DNA of 14,801 nt from DASWUD01 sp036401755 (GTDB lineage: Bacteria > Pseudomonadota > Gammaproteobacteria > Thiohalomonadales > Thiohalomonadaceae), in the NCBI GenBank assembly GCA_036401755.1, contig DASWUD010000002.1:1-14801 (forward strand), in the 5' to 3' direction. Each line of letters starts with the position of its first letter. The stretch's first letter is position 1. Position numbers and translations under genes: made by a program. Below, in pieces: positions 6,946 to 14,714 of this stretch. The notes under the pieces are model-generated. The model saw only the letters and a program-made list of their open reading frames with translations, had not been told where the DNA came from and ran no database searches.

Positions 6946-7290
6946 ATGATCACGCTCAACGAATCGCTGAAGGCCTGGGGGAGCCCCGCCTTCAATCAGT
7001 GCTTCAAGGCGGAGATAGAACAGCTGCCCGCCGACGAGTTGCCGTTGCAGCAGGGGCTGAGCCTCACCTCCTATGTCAGCGATGAACCTTTCAACGTTAC
7101 AGTGCTGGCGGCCTCCGATGAGCCGAACCTCATCCATGTGAAGGCGGGGGCGTTCTATTCGGGCATCATCGCCGGCTGCAGCTGCGAGGATGACCCGACC
7201 CCGATGAGCACCATCGCCGAACATTGCGAACTGCAATTCGATATCGACAAGCGCAGCGGCGCCACCACCGTCACCCTGCTGCCGTCATAA
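6946..7290 (+). CDS. conserved hypothetical protein with a CxC motif, 114 aa
   Basis: I do not recognise a named family. The ATG at 6946 is preceded by GGAGAG and gives a clean N-terminus; a longer in-frame start at 6871 lacks support. The protein is soluble and moderately acidic. Its most striking part is residues 66-100, FYSGIIAGCSCEDDP followed by a second acidic stretch, with Cys78, Cys80 and Cys94. The CxC plus a third Cys and acidic residues could bind a metal or form a redox pair, but this is inference. A small 5-bp stem-loop (7290-7303) follows the stop. The dehydrogenase-like gene starts 72 nt downstream on the same strand, so the two may be cotranscribed. Confidence 0.7.
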   Translation: MITLNESLKAWGSPAFNQCFKAEIEQLPADELPLQQGLSLTSYVSDEPFNVTVLAASDEPNLIHVKAGAFYSGIIAGCSCEDDPTPMSTIAEHCELQFDIDKRSGATTVTLLPS

Positions 7291-7362
7291 AGCGATTGCG
7301 CTTCAACAAGCCGCGCCCCCATACTCGCCTGCTACCCTGAGCGAGCTGGAGGAGCTGCTGGC

Positions 7363-7752
7363 ATGAATATCGTCGTCGTGGATAGTGCCCATCTGGCGGG
7401 CGAGGCCGATTTCCCCGTGCTCGACTGGCCAAAATATGGCTGGCAGCAGTTTCCCGCGCTGAGCGGCGAGGAGCTGGCCGAACGCTGCTGGCGTAGCGAT
7501 GTGATCATCACCGTCGATACGCCCATCGACAGCCGCGTCATCGACAAGGCCTTCAAGCTCTCCCTCATCGCCGTCGCCGGTGACAGCACCGCGCACGTCG
7601 ACATGAACGCGGCCCAGGCGCGCGGCATCGCGGTCTGCCACGTTCCGGCTAGCGCACCGGACAATCCGCAGCACGCCGCGCGTATCTGTGCGCAGACCAT
7701 CGCCAACATCGCCGCCTTTCTGCGCGGCGCGCCCATCAACCAGATCTGCTGA
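7363..7752 (+). CDS. stand-alone catalytic lobe of a D-2-hydroxyacid dehydrogenase
   Basis: A 129-residue protein. Residues 1-93 match the N-terminal half of the substrate-binding lobe of D-isomer 2-hydroxyacid dehydrogenases (glycerate dehydrogenase type): DVIITVDTPIDSRVID, then KLSLIAVAGDSTAHVDMNAAQ and GIAVCHVP. In the full enzyme this is followed by about 190 residues of NAD-binding Rossmann domain, carrying the catalytic Arg, Glu and His, and then a return helix. Here residues about 100-129 (RICAQTIANIAAFLRGAPIN) look like that return helix directly. The NAD domain and all catalytic residues are therefore absent, and it cannot be a dehydrogenase. GGAGGA precedes the ATG and the frame is intact, so it is an expressed-looking gene rather than an obvious decaying pseudogene. 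It is convergent with the HyuA-like gene, 31 nt apart. Confidence 0.75.
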   Translation: MNIVVVDSAHLAGEADFPVLDWPKYGWQQFPALSGEELAERCWRSDVIITVDTPIDSRVIDKAFKLSLIAVAGDSTAHVDMNAAQARGIAVCHVPASAPDNPQHAARICAQTIANIAAFLRGAPINQIC

Positions 7753-7783
7753 AGCTGTGTACCCAATCGCAAAGCGCGACTGG

Positions 7784-9745
7784 TCAGTCGAGCCGCTCCA
7801 GCAGCAGGTTACCCACGCTGTCACGACGGGCGCGCCAGCCCGGTGCCAGCCAGGTGGTGGAGACCATCTCGGTGAGCAGGGCCGGTCCGTCGATGGCTTC
7901 ACCGCTGGCGAGTGAATTACGCGCGCGCACCGTCACCGTCTCTGCAATACCGTACAGCTCGACATGCATTTCGCCACGGCTTGCCACGCGCTCTTCGGCG
8001 CTGATCTCGACAGGCGGTTGCGCCCCCTGCACGCTAACGCGCAGCGTCACCAGCTCCACCGGCAGCTCAAGGCGGTGGCCATAACGATTTTGATGTGCCT
8101 CGTGGAACAGCTCACTGGCACTGGCACGGCACCCCTCCCACACCACGTTGAGGGGGTGGGACTGGCCGCGATACCGCAGATCGACCGTGGTGTGAATTTC
8201 GAGCTCGCTGCCGCGCACCCCTTCCTGCGCCAGCTGCGCAGCACCTTCCGCGATCAGCGCGGCAAACGCCTTTTCGATCTGCGCTTCGGTGATCGCCAAC
8301 AGCAGCTCCTGCAAGGTGTGCGACAGATGACGGCCACGCCGCGCCAGCAACATACCCAATGCGGACAAGACACCGGCGTGGAGCGGCACCAGTGCCTGAC
8401 GCATGCCGAGCGCCTCGGCTAGCGCGCAGACGTGCAATCCGCCCGCACCGCCGAACGAGACCAGCGTGACTCCTCGGGGATCGACCCCGCGCTGCACCGA
8501 CATCACACGCAGCGCACGCACCATCTGCTCGTCGGCGATGCGCACGATCCCCATGGCCAGTTGTTCGAGGGTGAGGTGCAGCTGCTGCGCCAGCGGCAAC
8601 AGCGCCGCGCGCGCTGCTGCGATATCGAGACGCATGCCGCCACCGAGAAAGGCCTCGGCGCACAGCCGCCCCAATAACAGGTTGGCGTCGGTGACAGTGG
8701 GGCGTGTGCCGCCGCGCCCGTAGCAGGCGGGGCCGGGCGCGGCACCGGCCGACTCGGGGCCGACCTGCAGCATGCCGCCGGCATCGATATAGGCAATCGA
8801 GCCACCGCCTGCGCCGATGGTGTGCATGTCGACCATCGGTACCGCCACCGGCCAGGGGCCGATGCGCCCCTCGTTGGTGAGGCACAGCGCGCCGTCGATG
8901 AGCGCCACGTCGGTGGAGGTGCCACCCATGTCGAAGGTGAGCAAGTGTTCACGCCCTGCCAGACGGCCGATAGCCTGCGCTCCCGCCAGCCCGCCGGCCG
9001 GACCGGAGAGCAGCATGCGCACCGCCTGCCGCCCCGCCTGCGCGGCGTCGATGGTGGTGCCGGCGCTCTGCATCACCGCCAGCTGCGCCCCGCCCACCCC
9101 GGCCTGCAGGCGGGTGAGGTAGCGCTCCACCAGCGGCCCGACCCAGCTGTTGAGCCAGGTGGCGATGCCACGCTCGTATTCGCGCTGTTCCGGCAGTACC
9201 TGCGCGGAGCGCGAGATAAAGAGGTGCGCGGGCAGGCGCGCGGCGATGTCCTGCTCGAAACGGTCGTCGAGCCAGGAGAAGAGCAGGTTGATGGCCACCG
9301 CCTCGGGTTGGAGGCGCAGCACTTCATCACACAGCTGTTGCAGCTCTGCTTCGGTGAGCGGCTCCACCATGCGGCCGTCGGCACCAAGCCGTCCGCCCGT
9401 TTCGAGACAGAGCTCGGCCGGCACCGGCGGCGTCACTGGCGGCGGCTGCAGGTTGTAGAGTTCGCGCCGCGCCTGGCGGCCGATGGTGAGCACGTCCCCC
9501 AGGCCATGGTTGGTGATGTAAACGGTGCGCACCCCCTTCCCCTCCAACACCGCCTTGGTGGCGACGGTGGAGCCGTGCACGATGGCGAGCCCGTCCACTT
9601 CAAGCCCCAGTTCCGCGATGCCCTGCAGGATCGCCCGCTCCGGTGCCTCGGGGGTGGAGAGCACCTTGTGAATGCGCAGTCGGCCTTCGGCGAAGAGGAC
9701 AAAATCGGTAAAGGTGCCGCCGGTATCGACGCCCAGAAACTTCAT
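7784..9745 (-). CDS. hydantoinase/oxoprolinase family protein, HyuA-like
   Basis: A 653-residue protein of the HyuA / 5-oxoprolinase N-terminal family, with an ATPase fold of the acetate-and-sugar-kinase type. Visible motifs: GVDTGGTFTD (5-14, phosphate loop), HGSTVATKAVLEGKG (57-71), LSGPAGG (246-252), FDMGGTSTDVAL (271-282), HTIGAGGGSIA (308-318), GPESAGAAPGPACYG (329-343) and VSFGGAGGLHVCALA (429-443). Members open cyclic amides (hydantoins, 5-oxoproline) with ATP, normally together with a HyuB-type subunit. No HyuB is found in this window, and neighbours on both sides run on the other strand, so the gene stands alone. The ATG at 9745 is chosen over a start 45 bases upstream because it gives the family N-terminus MKFLGVDTGG, with GGAG eight bases before. 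The substrate is unknown. Confidence 0.92.
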   Translation of the reverse strand: MKFLGVDTGGTFTDFVLFAEGRLRIHKVLSTPEAPERAILQGIAELGLEVDGLAIVHGSTVATKAVLEGKGVRTVYITNHGLGDVLTIGRQARRELYNLQPPPVTPPVPAELCLETGGRLGADGRMVEPLTEAELQQLCDEVLRLQPEAVAINLLFSWLDDRFEQDIAARLPAHLFISRSAQVLPEQREYERGIATWLNSWVGPLVERYLTRLQAGVGGAQLAVMQSAGTTIDAAQAGRQAVRMLLSGPAGGLAGAQAIGRLAGREHLLTFDMGGTSTDVALIDGALCLTNEGRIGPWPVAVPMVDMHTIGAGGGSIAYIDAGGMLQVGPESAGAAPGPACYGRGGTRPTVTDANLLLGRLCAEAFLGGGMRLDIAAARAALLPLAQQLHLTLEQLAMGIVRIADEQMVRALRVMSVQRGVDPRGVTLVSFGGAGGLHVCALAEALGMRQALVPLHAGVLSALGMLLARRGRHLSHTLQELLLAITEAQIEKAFAALIAEGAAQLAQEGVRGSELEIHTTVDLRYRGQSHPLNVVWEGCRASASELFHEAHQNRYGHRLELPVELVTLRVSVQGAQPPVEISAEERVASRGEMHVELYGIAETVTVRARNSLASGEAIDGPALLTEMVSTTWLAPGWRARRDSVGNLLLERLD

Positions 9746-9771
9746 CGGGAAACTCCAGCAGGAGGGAAAAA

Positions 9772-9797
9772 CGGAAAAATGTGAAACCATTTTTCCG
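9772..9797. repeat. 26-bp perfect inverted repeat between hyuA-like gene and ABC operon
   Basis: CGGAAAAATG (9772-9781) and CATTTTTCCG (9788-9797) are perfect 10-bp arms separated by six bases. It lies 26 nt upstream of the HyuA-like start and 87 nt before the ABC ATPase start, in the shared divergent control region. It could be an operator for a dimeric regulator of either gene, or a leader hairpin of the HyuA-like transcript. It has no U-tract after it and is not a normal terminator. Confidence 0.5.
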
Positions 9798-9884
9798 GAT
9801 GCGGTCTAATGCCCGTAGAATAATTGAACCGGGGCAAGGCTGTCATGGAGCCCCGACCAACAACAACGGGACGCACCATCCATC

Positions 9885-10832
9885 ATGAGCAGCGATATCC
9901 TCATCAAGGTCGAACACCTGGTCCGCTACTACGGCCCGCAGTGCGCCGTGAACGGCGTCAGCTTCGAGGTGAAGCGTGGTGAAGTGCTTGGCTTCCTCGG
10001 CCCCAATGGCGCCGGCAAGTCGACCACCATGCAGATGATCACCGGCAACCTGGCGCCGAGCGCCGGGCGCGTCACCATCAACGGCATCGACATCCTCGAC
10101 AACCCCAAGCAGGCGAAGGCCGCCTTGGGCTTCCTGCCCGAGCAGCCGCCGCTCTACCGCGAGCTGACCGTCGATGAATACCTGCGCTACTGCGCACGCC
10201 TCAATCGCATCACCAAAAGCGAGATCGCCAAGGCGATGATTTACGCCAAGGAACGCTGCGGCCTCAGCGAGGTGGGCAAGCGCCTCATCGGCAATCTCTC
10301 CAAGGGGTATCAACAGCGCGTCGGCATCGCCCAGGCGATCATCCACCGCCCCGACGTGGTGATCCTCGACGAGCCGACCGTCGGCCTCGACCCCATCCAG
10401 ATCCGCGAGATCCGCAAACTGATCCGCGAACTGGGCGGCGAGCACAGCGTCATCCTCTCCACCCACATCCTCCCCGAGGTGCAGGCCACCTGCAATCGGG
10501 TGCAGATCATCAACAAGGGGCAGCTGGTGCTCTCCGACACCATCGAGGGGCTCACCCAGCGCATGCAGGCCTCCAGTATCAGCGTTGCGCTGCGCAACGC
10601 GCCAAGCGTGGAACAGCTCGCTGCCATCCCCGGCGTGCAGGGGGTCGACGAGCTCGGCGAGGGGCACTGGCGCATCCGTTACCTGCCCGGCAACGACCCC
10701 GCCGAGGCGCTGGTCGAGCAGGCGGTCAAACAGGGGTGGGGGCTCTACGAGCTGACACCTGACCGCCTCTCGCTGGAGGACATCTTCGTCAACCTCACCA
10801 CTACCGAACACCACGCGGAGGAGGCGGCATGA
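9885..10832 (+). CDS. ABC transporter ATP-binding protein, GldA-like
   Basis: A 315-residue ABC ATPase, energy subunit of an ABC-2 type exporter or envelope complex. Motifs: Walker A GPNGAGKST (39-47), Q-loop Gln87 (LPEQPP), signature LSKGYQQR (138-145), Walker B VVILDEP (158-164), D-loop GLD (167-169) and H-loop His194 (LSTH). Residues after about 225 form the C-terminal extension seen in the CcmA/NatA/GldA-type subfamily. The ATG has only a weak Shine-Dalgarno-like ACGGGA well upstream. It is the first gene of a five-gene run and overlaps the permease by four bases. GldA serves gliding in Bacteroidetes; the gammaproteobacterial relative is better described as part of an uncharacterised ABC complex. 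The transported substrate cannot be read from sequence. Confidence 0.95.
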   Translation: MSSDILIKVEHLVRYYGPQCAVNGVSFEVKRGEVLGFLGPNGAGKSTTMQMITGNLAPSAGRVTINGIDILDNPKQAKAALGFLPEQPPLYRELTVDEYLRYCARLNRITKSEIAKAMIYAKERCGLSEVGKRLIGNLSKGYQQRVGIAQAIIHRPDVVILDEPTVGLDPIQIREIRKLIRELGGEHSVILSTHILPEVQATCNRVQIINKGQLVLSDTIEGLTQRMQASSISVALRNAPSVEQLAAIPGVQGVDELGEGHWRIRYLPGNDPAEALVEQAVKQGWGLYELTPDRLSLEDIFVNLTTTEHHAEEAA

Positions 10833-11584
10833 TCGGACATATCGCGGCACGCGAACTGCGCAGCCTGTTTCTCTCACCATTGGCCTGGTCGATCCTGGCG
10901 GTGGTGCTATTCATCCTCGCCTTTCTCTTTCTCAGCCAGCTCGATCTCTACATGAGCTACCAGGCACAACTGGCGATGATGGAATCGGCGCCGGGCGTCA
11001 CCGAATCGGTGGTGGCGCCGCTCTTCTCCAGCGCCACCATCATCCTGCTGCTGGTGGTGCCGCTCATCACCATGCGCCTCATCAGCGAGGAGCGGCGCAA
11101 CCGCACCCTGCCGCTGCTCTTCTCGGCCCCCATCTCGATGACCGAGATCGTGCTCGGCAAATATCTGGGCATTCTCGGCTTTCTTGGCATCATGCTCGGC
11201 CTTATCGTGCTGATGCCGCTGTCACTACTGCTGGCCGGCCGCCTCGATTTCGGCCTGCTCCTCTCCGGTCTGCTCGGACTGACCCTGATGCTCGCCGCCT
11301 TCGCCGCAGCGGGCCTCTTCATGTCGACCCTCACCAACCACCCCACCGTGGCGGCGGTGGCCAGCTTCGGCCTGCTGCTGCTGCTGTGGGTCATCGACTG
11401 GGCCAGCGGCCTGGGCGGTGAAGGGTCGAGCGCCGTGTTTGGCTACCTGTCGCTGCAGAAGCACTACCAGGCGCTGCTGAGCGGCCTGTTCGACAGCAGC
11501 GACGTGGTCTACTACCTGCTGTTCATCACCACCTTCCTGGTGTTGAGCATCCGCCGTCTCGATGCCGATCGTCTCCAGCACTAA
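10829..11584 (+). CDS. ABC-2 family permease
   Basis: A 251-residue inner-membrane protein with about six hydrophobic segments (roughly 18-38, 65-84, 112-136, 141-167, 172-193 and 226-242). This is the layout of ABC-2 type permeases such as GldF. The stretch RLISEERRNRTLPLLFSAPISMTEIVLGKY after the second segment is a typical coupling region of this family, matching subunit contact with the ATPase. Its start codon overlaps the ATPase stop in an ATGA arrangement, which implies translational coupling and a fixed ratio. The membrane partner downstream, 21 nt away, is the GldG-like protein. Confidence 0.93.
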   Translation: MIGHIAARELRSLFLSPLAWSILAVVLFILAFLFLSQLDLYMSYQAQLAMMESAPGVTESVVAPLFSSATIILLLVVPLITMRLISEERRNRTLPLLFSAPISMTEIVLGKYLGILGFLGIMLGLIVLMPLSLLLAGRLDFGLLLSGLLGLTLMLAAFAAAGLFMSTLTNHPTVAAVASFGLLLLLWVIDWASGLGGEGSSAVFGYLSLQKHYQALLSGLFDSSDVVYYLLFITTFLVLSIRRLDADRLQH

Positions 11585-11605
11585 CAAAAATACGGACCAC
11601 ACACT

Positions 11606-13000
11606 ATGGATGTCACCCGTCAGAGTCGCCGCCGCCTCAAGCTCGAAAGCTGGGGCTTCGTTGTGCTGTTTCTCGCCGCCGTGGGCCTCATTGCCTGGCT
11701 GAGCACCCGCTACCACTACCAGTCGGACTGGACCGCCGCTGGCCGCCACACCCTCTCCGAGGCGAGCCGCAACCTGCTGGCCGGCATGGAGGGGCCGATC
11801 CAGATCACCTCCTTCACCCGCGAGGCCGATGCCAACGGCCTGCGCCAGCGCAGCAAGGAGCTGGTGCAGCGCTATCAAGACCACAAGCCCGACATCACCC
11901 TCAACTTCGTCGACCCCGACCTCGATCCGGAGAGGGTGCGCGCCATGAATGTCTCCGTCGAGGGCGAGATGGTGGTGGAGTACAAGGGGCGCCGCGAAAA
12001 CCTCAAGGCGGTGGGTGAGCAGGCGCTGACCAACGCCCTGCAGCGTCTGGCGCGCAGCACCGAGCGCACCATACTGTTCCTGGAAGGGCACGGCGAACGC
12101 AGCGCCGAGGGGATCGCCAACCACGACCTGAGCGAGTGGACGCGCCAGCTCAAGGAGAAGGGGTTCAAATTCGCCGGACTCAACCTCAGCGCCATGCCCG
12201 GCGTGCCCGACAACATCAGCGCGCTGGTGATCGCCAGCCCGCAGGTGGACCTGCTGCCGGGCGAGGTGAAGATCATCGAGGAGTACGTGGCGCGCGGCGG
12301 CAACCTGCTGTGGCTCGCCGAGCCCGGTTCACTGCACGGCCTGGAGCCGCTCGCCAAGGAGCTGGGCATCACCTTCGAGCCGGGGACCATCGTCGACCCC
12401 ACCGGCCAGATGCTCGGCATCAACCACCCGGCGCTGGTGGTAGTGGCCGAATATCCCAAGCACCCGGTGACCGCGGATCTCAACAGCCTCACCCTCTTCC
12501 CCTTCGCCCGCCCGCTGAAGATCGAGAGCGGTTACGGCTGGGAGGGGACCGAGTTGCTGCGTACGCTGGATCGCAGCTGGTCGGAGAGTGGCCCCCTGGA
12601 GGGGAGCGTAAGCTTCGATCAGGGCAAGGATCTCAAGGGACCGCTCACCATCGCGGTGGCGCTGACCCGCGCGCACCCCGGCGCAAGCGAGGCCAAGAAC
12701 GGTGCCGACGATGGAAAAACTCCGCCGCCGATGCAACGCATCGCCGTGTTCGGCGATGGCGATTTTCTCTCCAACAGCTACGTGGGCAACGGCGCCAACC
12801 TCGATCTCGGCAATCGCCTCATCAACTGGCTGAGCAACGATGACAGCTTCATCGCCATCCCGCCGCGCACCGCGCCCGACACCCAGCTGGAGATGAGCTC
12901 AACCACCACCCTGCTGATCGGCGGCGGCTTCCTGGCACTGATCCCGTTGCTGCTGCTCACCGCCGGCATCGTGATCTGGCTCAAGCGTCGCAAGGGGTAA
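11606..13000 (+). CDS. GldG-like auxiliary protein of the ABC complex
   Basis: A 464-residue protein with one membrane segment near the N-terminus (about 16-34, after a basic MDVTRQSRRRLKLES) and a second at the C-terminus (about 434-459, ending in KRRKG), so the large middle domain is periplasmic. This is the usual shape of the GldG / ABC-type auxiliary family. Typical blocks are TILFLEGHGER (155-165), YVARGGNLLWLAEPGS (227-242) and AVFGDGDFLSNSY (380-392). It belongs with the ATPase and permease; in Bacteroidetes the equivalent trio is GldA/GldF/GldG. There is no strong Shine-Dalgarno. The gap to the DUF4340 gene is four bases. The family assignment is good; the mechanism is unknown. Confidence 0.9.
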   Translation: MDVTRQSRRRLKLESWGFVVLFLAAVGLIAWLSTRYHYQSDWTAAGRHTLSEASRNLLAGMEGPIQITSFTREADANGLRQRSKELVQRYQDHKPDITLNFVDPDLDPERVRAMNVSVEGEMVVEYKGRRENLKAVGEQALTNALQRLARSTERTILFLEGHGERSAEGIANHDLSEWTRQLKEKGFKFAGLNLSAMPGVPDNISALVIASPQVDLLPGEVKIIEEYVARGGNLLWLAEPGSLHGLEPLAKELGITFEPGTIVDPTGQMLGINHPALVVVAEYPKHPVTADLNSLTLFPFARPLKIESGYGWEGTELLRTLDRSWSESGPLEGSVSFDQGKDLKGPLTIAVALTRAHPGASEAKNGADDGKTPPPMQRIAVFGDGDFLSNSYVGNGANLDLGNRLINWLSNDDSFIAIPPRTAPDTQLEMSSTTTLLIGGGFLALIPLLLLTAGIVIWLKRRKG

Positions 13001-13004
13001 TAGC

Positions 13005-13895
13005 ATGGCTCTCGCTTCGCGTACCTGGCTCAATCTCGCTCTGCTCATCATCGTTGCGCTGCTGCTCCTGCTCGCCATCTATGAGCCGGGCAAGGAGCAG
13101 CCGCCGGCGGAACCTGCGCTCGTGGCACTCAACAGCGATGGCATCAGCACGTTGCGCATCGAGCGCGCAGACGCGCCCACCCTCGTGCTGGAGCGTCAGC
13201 AAGGGAGCTGGCGCATGACCGAACCGTTGCAGCTCGCCGTCAACGATTATCGCATCAGCAGCCTGCTGCGCATCACTGAACTGAAGAGCCTCGGCCACTT
13301 CGCCGCGACCCCCGAGTCGCTGGCGCAGTACGGCCTGCAACCCCCCAACGCCACGCTCATCATCAATGGCACCACCCGCCTCGACTTCGGCGCCAGCACC
13401 CCCATCGATCAGCGCCGCTATGTGCGCATCGGCGATGCCATTCACCTCATCACCGACAACTACTACTACCACCTGATCGGCTCCCCCACCACCTATGCCA
13501 GCAACAGCCTGCTCGATAGCAAGGCGACCCTGGTGCGACTGGAACTGCCCGGTCTGCTGCTCGCCCAACAGGAGGGCAAGTGGAGCGCCACGCCGCAACC
13601 GGCCGACTTCTCCGCCGATCAAATCACCCAGCTCATCGATCACTGGCGCCACGCCCAGGCGCTGGAGGTGGCCCCCTACGACGGCCGCCCGGGTGAGACG
13701 GTACGGATCACCCTCGCCGGCAGTGATGCGCCGCTGGCATTCCTCGTCACCGCACGCACCCCAGAACTGATCCTCGCCCGCCCCGATCTCAAGGTGCAGT
13801 ACCATCTGCCGGAGTCGAGCGCGGCGGAGCTGCTCACCCTGCAGGCGCCGCCGAAACAACAGGAGGGCGCTGCGGCACAACCGCCAACTCAATGA
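13005..13895 (+). CDS. DUF4340 domain protein, membrane anchored
   Basis: A 296-residue protein with a single N-terminal membrane helix (about 8-25, LNLALLIIVALLLLLAIY), leaving the rest in the periplasm. The remainder fits DUF4340: repeated beta-rich units of about 100 residues, with WRMTEPLQLAVNDYRISSLL (68-87) and LDFGASTPIDQRRYVRIG (126-143) as the most family-like stretches. Genes of this family commonly sit directly after GldG-like genes, as here, and are thought to complete that ABC complex; its biochemical role is not known. An AAGGGG overlapping the preceding stop serves as the ribosome site. The C-terminus is a low-complexity Gln/Pro/Ala tail. Confidence 0.88.
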   Translation: MALASRTWLNLALLIIVALLLLLAIYEPGKEQPPAEPALVALNSDGISTLRIERADAPTLVLERQQGSWRMTEPLQLAVNDYRISSLLRITELKSLGHFAATPESLAQYGLQPPNATLIINGTTRLDFGASTPIDQRRYVRIGDAIHLITDNYYYHLIGSPTTYASNSLLDSKATLVRLELPGLLLAQQEGKWSATPQPADFSADQITQLIDHWRHAQALEVAPYDGRPGETVRITLAGSDAPLAFLVTARTPELILARPDLKVQYHLPESSAAELLTLQAPPKQQEGAAAQPPTQ

Positions 13896-13898
13896 TTC

Positions 13899-14714
13899 AT
13901 GCCTGAGTTACCCGAGGTCGAAACCACCCGGCGCGGCATCGCGCCGCACGTGGTGCACCACACTATCAAGCAGATCGTGGTGCGCCACCACCAGTTGCGC
14001 TGGCCGGTGCCGCCGGCACTGGTACGTGAGGCCAAAGGGCAGCGCATCGAGGCGTGCGAGCGGCGCGCCAAATACCTGCTGCTGCGCACTCTGCAGGGCA
14101 CCATCATCGTTCATCTCGGCATGTCGGGCAGCTTGCGCCTCATCGATGCCAAATCACCCGCGGCCAAGCACGACCACCTGGACATCGTACTCGACAGCGG
14201 CCAGGCGTTGCGCCTCACCGATCCGCGCCGCTTCGGTGCGGTATTGTGGACCCATGATGATCCGCTGCAACACGAACTGCTGCGCGACCTCGGCCCCGAG
14301 CCGCTCGGCAAGACATTCAATGGCGAATACCTTTTTCAAAGGTCACGCGGCCGCACGGTCAGCGTCAAACAATTCATCATGGACAGCAAGGTGGTGGTCG
14401 GGGTCGGCAACATCTACGCCAGTGAAGCGCTGTTTCTCGCCCGCATCCATCCGTCACGCAAGGCCGGCTCCCTGAGCAAGGCGCGCTGCACCGCACTGGC
14501 CGCGGCGATCCGCGAGGTGCTCAGCGCCGCCATCGTGCAGGGCGGCACCACCCTGCGCGACTTCGTCGGCGGTGACGGCAAACCCGGCTACTTTGCACAA
14601 CAGTTAAACGTCTACGGTCGCACCGGCGAGGCGTGCCCGGTCTGTGGTGGCGCGATCAAACAGATTACGCAGGGACAGCGCAGCACCTACTACTGTCCCA
14701 AGTGTCAGCGCTAA
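13899..14714 (+). CDS. mutM: formamidopyrimidine-DNA glycosylase (Fpg)
   Basis: A 271-residue, full-length Fpg/MutM that removes 8-oxoguanine and formamidopyrimidines and nicks the abasic site. Seen in the sequence: N-terminal PELPEVE with catalytic Pro2 and Glu3, Lys58 (RRAKYLLL), HLGMSG (72-77), the DPRRFG block (108-113), Lys157, GNIYASE (170-176) and a C-terminal zinc finger Cys246/Cys249/Cys266/Cys269 with Arg261 in GQRSTYYC. All expected residues are present, so it should be active. The start lies three bases after the DUF4340 stop with no Shine-Dalgarno of its own, so translation probably depends on coupling to the upstream gene. This puts a base-excision repair enzyme at the end of a membrane-complex transcript. 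No terminator is visible in the 87 bases after it. Confidence 0.97.
   Translation: MPELPEVETTRRGIAPHVVHHTIKQIVVRHHQLRWPVPPALVREAKGQRIEACERRAKYLLLRTLQGTIIVHLGMSGSLRLIDAKSPAAKHDHLDIVLDSGQALRLTDPRRFGAVLWTHDDPLQHELLRDLGPEPLGKTFNGEYLFQRSRGRTVSVKQFIMDSKVVVGVGNIYASEALFLARIHPSRKAGSLSKARCTALAAAIREVLSAAIVQGGTTLRDFVGGDGKPGYFAQQLNVYGRTGEACPVCGGAIKQITQGQRSTYYCPKCQR

Noticed and set aside
8822..9784. Long plus-strand open frame (320 codons) antisense to the HyuA-like gene
   Set aside because: It lies wholly opposite a strongly recognised gene, has no recognisable domain and a His/Arg-rich composition typical of shadow frames in GC-rich DNA.
9843..10880. Long minus-strand open frame (345 codons) antisense to the ABC ATPase
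   Set aside because: The plus strand holds all ABC motifs; the antisense frame is repetitive in Val, Asp and Leu and matches no family.
12981..13892. Minus-strand open frame (303 codons) opposite the DUF4340 gene
   Set aside because: Composition is that of a GC-rich shadow, and the plus-strand gene fits tightly into the operon.
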